Below, one piece after another: positions 5,520 through 8,672 of a DNA stretch of 8,672 bases; within the stretch, counting starts at the first letter, position 1, and each line of letters opens with the position of its first letter. The stretch covers positions 1 to 8,672 of the forward strand of contig CAMURX010000066.1 of NCBI GenBank assembly GCA_947097615.1, given 5' to 3'. This DNA is from an uncultured Neisseria sp. GTDB lineage: Bacteria > Pseudomonadota > Gammaproteobacteria > Burkholderiales > Neisseriaceae. The notes beneath the pieces were generated by a model that saw only the letters and a program-made list of their open reading frames with translations, was not told the DNA's origin and did not search any database. The translations under genes and the position numbers were made by a program.

Positions 5520-5562
5520 AAAGGCCGTCTGAAAACCGGAAAACCGGGGTTTCAGACGGCCT
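5520..5562. terminator. DUS hairpin B, after the VWA gene
   Basis: An inverted AG-DUS pair with the same inner CCGG-AAAA-CCGG stem as hairpin A; only one extra G distinguishes the two. Stem arms are 5521-5534 and 5550-5563. TTTT follows on the plus side, and TTT with further T-rich sequence on the minus side, so it can terminate in both directions. It most likely ends the VWA gene, whose stop codon is at 5575-5577. Confidence 0.85.
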
Positions 5563-5574
5563 TTTGCTGCGTTT

Positions 5575-6729
5575 TCACCCCATCACTTCCCCAAACCAAT
5601 CGGCCAGATGCTCGGGCGTCATGGCGGCGATTTCCATGCCGCGGTTTTGCAGCGCTTGCGCCGTGTGCGTGTCGTAGCAGGGGTTGGCGGCGTGGTCGAG
5701 GGCGGCCAGGCCGAGGAGTCTGACGCCTTCTTCGTGCAGTTGCGACACGGTTTGCAGCAGTTCGCGCGTGCTGCCACCTTCTTCAAAATCGCTGATGAGC
5801 ACGAGGATGCTGCGGCGTTTGTTGTGCAGTTTGCCGGCGCAGTAGCGCAGGGCGGGGGCGATCAGGGTGCCGCCGCCCAGTTGCACGGTGAGCAGCACTT
5901 CCACCGGGTCGTGCGCCATGTGGCTGAGGTCGGCGGTTTGGGTGTCGAACACCACCAGCGTGGTGCGCACGTTGGGCAGGGCGGCGAGGATGGAGGCGCA
6001 GACGGCGGCGTACATCACCGAGTCGCCCATCGACGCGCTTTGGTCGACGCACAGGGCGATTTCCCACGGCAGGTGCTGCTGCACGCGGGCGTTGAACAGC
6101 GGCTCGCGCAGCATCAGGCGGCGGGTTGCGGGGTCGTAGTGTTTGAGGTTGCGGGCGATGGTGCGCCGCCAGTCGAAGTTTTGCGCCTGTTTGACGGGTG
6201 AACGGGCAAAGCGATTGCGCCGCCCCTGCACGGCTTGGGTGAAGCGCGGGCGGATTTTTTGCAGCATGTCGGCAACGACTTGGCGGATCAGGGTTTTCAC
6301 CGCGTCGCGCATTTCGGGGTTCAGACGGCCTTTGAGCGTGAGCAGGGCGCGGGCGGTGGCGGGGTTGGCTTCGAGTTGGCGGATGTGTTCGGGGGTTTTG
6401 AGCAGTTCTGTCAGGCCGTAGCGTTCGAGCGCCTGTTTCTGCATGCGCTCGAAGGTGGATTTGGGAAACAGTTTGCGGCTGCGGTCGAGCCAGTTGATGG
6501 CGGTGAGCTGCGACGGATCCAGGCCGCCGCCCGCGCCGTGGCGGTTTTTCTGCTGGCGGATGCCGCGCCGTTCGTACTCGTGGCGGTAGAGAAAATCCAG
6601 GCTTTGTTCCAGCCGCATTTCGTCGGCGGAAAAGGGGGCGTCGGCAAGCGGGCTGTGGTCGGCGTAGCGCCCGAGCATCAGCCGCCAGCGGCGGGCTTGT
6701 TCGAGCTGTTCGAGAGTGGGAGTAGGCAT
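5575..6729 (-). CDS. yehP: VWA-domain protein, YehP/CoxE-type
   Basis: This 384-residue soluble protein closely follows E. coli YehP along its length. Shared segments include RWRLMLG near the N-terminus, VQLGGGT, ISDFEEGGS, LLGLAALD, CYDTHTAQAL and AAMTPEHLADW. The C-terminal half is a von Willebrand A domain with a complete MIDAS: Asp229-x-Ser231-x-Ser233 (DQSAS), Thr288 (GGGT) and Asp314 (SDF). VWA proteins of this type act as metal-dependent adaptors for MoxR AAA ATPases of the YehL subfamily; no such ATPase is visible here. I prefer the ATG at 6727-6729. A TTG seven codons upstream (6748-6750) keeps the frame, and neither has a clear Shine-Dalgarno. The gene converges with the SWIM gene and diverges from the HEAT-repeat gene. 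One AG-DUS lies inside it. Confidence 0.94.
   Translation of the reverse strand: MPTPTLEQLEQARRWRLMLGRYADHSPLADAPFSADEMRLEQSLDFLYRHEYERRGIRQQKNRHGAGGGLDPSQLTAINWLDRSRKLFPKSTFERMQKQALERYGLTELLKTPEHIRQLEANPATARALLTLKGRLNPEMRDAVKTLIRQVVADMLQKIRPRFTQAVQGRRNRFARSPVKQAQNFDWRRTIARNLKHYDPATRRLMLREPLFNARVQQHLPWEIALCVDQSASMGDSVMYAAVCASILAALPNVRTTLVVFDTQTADLSHMAHDPVEVLLTVQLGGGTLIAPALRYCAGKLHNKRRSILVLISDFEEGGSTRELLQTVSQLHEEGVRLLGLAALDHAANPCYDTHTAQALQNRGMEIAAMTPEHLADWFGEVMG
6320..6331 (-). repeat. DNA uptake sequence in the VWA gene
   Basis: A perfect AG-DUS on the coding strand, encoding KGRLN. The VWA gene contains no Kingella-type core, unlike its two large neighbours. Confidence 0.93.
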
Positions 6730-6867
6730 AGCAAGATAGATAGAAATCAAAAATAGTTTAAATGATAATACAAACAGATGAATTTTAACTATTTTTCAGT
6801 TATATTGCGTTTTTTGTCAAATTTCGTTGCTTTTTGCGAGCACAAGGCAGCCTGAAACCCTAATCGT
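6730..6867. promoter_or_regulatory. AT-rich divergent control region between the VWA and HEAT genes
   Basis: This non-coding stretch is much more AT-rich than the rest of the window, with several A and T runs. It must hold the start signals for both divergent genes. TTGACA occurs on the minus strand (complement of 6815-6820) and TATATT on the plus strand (6801-6806), but neither pairs with a second box at proper spacing, so no promoter is called. The bend-prone A/T runs would also suit binding by a nucleoid silencer. Confidence 0.4.
6845..6856 (+). repeat. Perfect AG-kingDUS before the HEAT-repeat gene
   Basis: AGGCAGCCTGAA lies 23 bp before the start codon, at the right edge of the AT-rich intergenic region. 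Confidence 0.78.
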
Positions 6868-6873
6868 AAGGAG
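6868..6873 (+). promoter_or_regulatory. Ribosome binding site of the HEAT-repeat gene
   Basis: AAGGAG lies 6 bases before the ATG at 6880. It is one of the strongest Shine-Dalgarno matches in the window and settles the start. Confidence 0.85.
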
Positions 6874-6879
6874 AACCTA

Positions 6880-8672
6880 ATGAGCTTACTCGACAAACTC
6901 GTTTCATTTTTCAAAGAAGGTAGCAATGCCGCATCTACGTTGGACTATCTGCATCAAGCATTTGCGCCACTGGAAAAATTCGACTCAAACTATCCCGATC
7001 GCGCTGTTGAATATGTCATGAGTGGCAACGAAGCTACGCTGCTGATGGAGCTAAATGGCAAACCAGATGGTGAAGGATCATATCTGCTGGGCAGACCTGC
7101 CCGTTTTCTTAAATACTTCTATTACGACGACAATAAACAAGCCAGACAAGCACAAATTGCCCGCTCCCATCTATATGCCGACCTGTTCGGGCGTTTGACC
7201 AACGAACAAATTGTCCGTTTTGGTAAATTGCTGCAAGCTGCCACCAAAGGAGATGAAGGATATGATTTCATCCACACTGCGCCACTGGCTCCCGTGTGGT
7301 TTCTTTATTTGATGATTGATTGTTATGTTTTGCCCGAGCGAGGTGCTAATTTACCCAAAGACAAAAAACACCGCTGGACAGCAGATCAGCTGCTTGATTT
7401 GCTGCGCTCAGAAGGCGTGGAGCAGCCTGAAAAAGTGCTGATTCAAACCCTGTTTGAACGCGAAGGATTAAGTAAGTACGACTGGGGCAATGGCAACGAC
7501 TTGTTCCGCAAGCCAGAAGGCATTTTTGAATTTCTCCAAGCGCACCCCACTGAACTTTACGATATGGTTATCGCCATGAGTGCGGGCGGGCAATGGGTCT
7601 TTATCGAAGAATTTGGCAAAGACAACGCTGAAATTTTGAATAGCCAGCCCAAGCTAATCGTTGCCCTTTGCGCCAGCGGCAGCAAACAGGTTCGCGATAT
7701 TGCCACTGCCATGACAAGCAAATTAAAACCCGAAGATTTACGCGAATACATGTCCGAGCAGCTAACAAACGGAACACCCAAACAACGAACTGCCGCCGCC
7801 GACATTTTGGCACGCGGGGGCGAAGAGAACCGCAGCACGCTGGCTGCTGCCTTAGAAACAGAAAAAAGCAAATCCGTGCGCGAAAGCATTCAGGCTGCCT
7901 TAAACCGCATTGACAGCATGGCAGAAGCATCGGACGAAGAATACACCCCTTGGCCTTACGAACCGCTGGTGCAGACCGACATCCCCGACAGCATCCTGCC
8001 GGTGCTGGAACAAAACGCCCGCGAGCTGACAGAGAAAAAACGCCAGGCCGCCGAGCGCGAAATCGAAGAAAACAAAACCGCCGATTACAAATCCACTTGG
8101 GCGCAGAACGAATATAAGCAATGGCAGAAGCACTACAACGACGAAGTGCCCGCCAAACTCTTGCGCTGGATAAACGCCTACACCCACAATCCCAACGGCG
8201 GTCTGATCAACAGCGCCAAAGAAAAATGGCGCAACAATAATTGGACTTTCAACATACGCGAAATCCTGACCTACAAAAGAACCGTGCAGAACCTGCCCGA
8301 ATACGGCCTGCACCATGCCCTGCGCCTGGAAAGCAACCGCGACCACATCTATTTCAACGATCTGTTTTCAAACTGCCTGCAAGTGCGGCATTTCGAGCAT
8401 CTCGATTTGCGCCAGCTGGCGCAGGCGGCAGTCGATATCGGCGTGGTTCGGGAAAAAGTCGAGCGCGACATCGCCGAAGCCTATTTGGAAGACGCGTATT
8501 ACGGCCTGCCCGAATTCGTTTCCCGTCCCGAGCTGGTCATTCCCTTCTTTATGGAGCACATGGACTTTATCGACGAAGCACTCGGTATGATTCCTTCGCG
8601 CGCTGAAAACGAATGGCGCAAACTGCAGGCGGACAAAGCCATCGCCCTGCTTGCCAAGTTTCCCGCCATCCC
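6880..8672 (+). CDS. Large HEAT-repeat protein, probably DUF4132/YehI-type (cut by window end)
   Basis: 597 residues are visible and the frame is open to the window end. The protein begins MSLLDKLVSFFKEGSN, has no signal peptide, and is helical throughout. HEAT-type helical repeats are clearest at about residues 253-345 (PKLIVALCASGSKQVRDIA, then GTPKQRTAAADILARGG, then SKSVRESIQAALNRI). A charged, probably coiled segment follows at about 376-402 (LEQNARELTEKKRQAAEREI). Large proteins with this plan often carry a C-terminal DUF4132 domain, as E. coli YehI does. That part is outside the window, so the name rests on context with the YehP-like and SWIM genes. The start is fixed by AAGGAG. The first ~1 kb is AT-rich (25 of 60 G+C at 6901-6960, 26 of 60 at 7201-7260), while the later part matches the window average (37 of 60 at 8401-8460). 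Confidence 0.85.
   Translation, partial: MSLLDKLVSFFKEGSNAASTLDYLHQAFAPLEKFDSNYPDRAVEYVMSGNEATLLMELNGKPDGEGSYLLGRPARFLKYFYYDDNKQARQAQIARSHLYADLFGRLTNEQIVRFGKLLQAATKGDEGYDFIHTAPLAPVWFLYLMIDCYVLPERGANLPKDKKHRWTADQLLDLLRSEGVEQPEKVLIQTLFEREGLSKYDWGNGNDLFRKPEGIFEFLQAHPTELYDMVIAMSAGGQWVFIEEFGKDNAEILNSQPKLIVALCASGSKQVRDIATAMTSKLKPEDLREYMSEQLTNGTPKQRTAAADILARGGEENRSTLAAALETEKSKSVRESIQAALNRIDSMAEASDEEYTPWPYEPLVQTDIPDSILPVLEQNARELTEKKRQAAEREIEENKTADYKSTWAQNEYKQWQKHYNDEVPAKLLRWINAYTHNPNGGLINSAKEKWRNNNWTFNIREILTYKRTVQNLPEYGLHHALRLESNRDHIYFNDLFSNCLQVRHFEHLDLRQLAQAAVDIGVVREKVERDIAEAYLEDAYYGLPEFVSRPELVIPFFMEHMDFIDEALGMIPSRAENEWRKLQADKAIALLAKFPAI
7422..7431 (+). repeat. Kingella-type DUS core in the HEAT-repeat gene
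   Basis: The 10-base core GCAGCCTGAA without the AG extension, inside the AT-rich part of the gene. Confidence 0.55.
7889..7900 (-). repeat. Perfect AG-kingDUS in the HEAT-repeat gene
   Basis: TTCAGGCTGCCT on the plus strand is the exact complement of AGGCAGCCTGAA. It lies at the right-hand edge of the AT-rich part of the gene, close to where composition changes. Confidence 0.75.

Noticed and set aside
6801..6819. Promoter for the HEAT gene from TATATT (6801) or TTGTCA (6814)
   Set aside because: Neither box has a partner at 16-18 bp spacing, so calling a promoter would be guesswork.
7557..7930. Minus-strand frames inside the HEAT-repeat gene (7557-7889, 7601-7930)
   Set aside because: Cys/Arg/Leu-rich shadow translations antisense to a continuous 597-codon gene with a strong RBS.
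1..8672. CRISPR arrays, tRNA or rRNA genes, insertion sequences, Correia elements
   Set aside because: No regularly spaced repeats, no tRNA cloverleaf signatures, no transposase motifs and no Correia termini were seen on either strand.

Overview
The window reads as chromosome of a GC-rich member of the Neisseriaceae, most likely a Neisseria species other than the meningococcus/gonococcus pair. The main evidence is the DNA uptake sequence (DUS) GCCGTCTGAA, mostly in its 12-mer AG form AGGCCGTCTGAA. It occurs at 11 sites, alone or as inverted pairs that form hairpins at gene ends. A second dialect, with core GCAGCCTGAA (the Kingella-type AG-kingDUS when preceded by AG), occurs at 8 sites, all between 3190 and 7900.

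Left part (1-2890), ordinary housekeeping genes. On the minus strand: metK (S-adenosylmethionine synthetase, N-terminal 179 residues, cut by the window edge), a YdcF/DUF218 membrane-anchored protein, and an ArsC/YfgD-like thioredoxin-fold protein. On the plus strand: a secreted TlpA-like thioredoxin and a 79-residue DUF7660-like protein. Between ydcF and metK lies an untranslated leader of about 150 nt with its own sigma70-like promoter, several hairpins and an intrinsic terminator. That is the layout of an attenuator, riboswitch or terminated sRNA, and I do not recognise its class.

Right part (2911-8672), accessory. A SWIM zinc-finger protein (plus), a VWA/CoxE-type protein very like E. coli YehP (minus) and a large HEAT-repeat protein, probably of the DUF4132/YehI type (plus, cut by the window end), resemble the E. 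coli yehI-yehL-yehM-yehP-yehQ group. That group pairs a MoxR-type AAA ATPase with VWA and SWIM proteins. Here the genes are not an operon: the SWIM and VWA genes converge, the VWA and HEAT genes diverge, and no MoxR ATPase is in view. A small cassette sits between the SWIM and VWA genes: a 91-residue immunity-like ORF and a possible gene remnant, framed by two almost identical 42/43-bp DUS hairpins.

The first ~1 kb of the HEAT gene and the 150 bp before it are clearly more AT-rich than the rest of the window and carry Kingella-type uptake sequences. This suggests import or mosaic replacement by natural transformation. The most interesting items are the metK leader RNA, the rearranged yeh-like system with its DUS-framed cassette, and the mixed DUS dialects.
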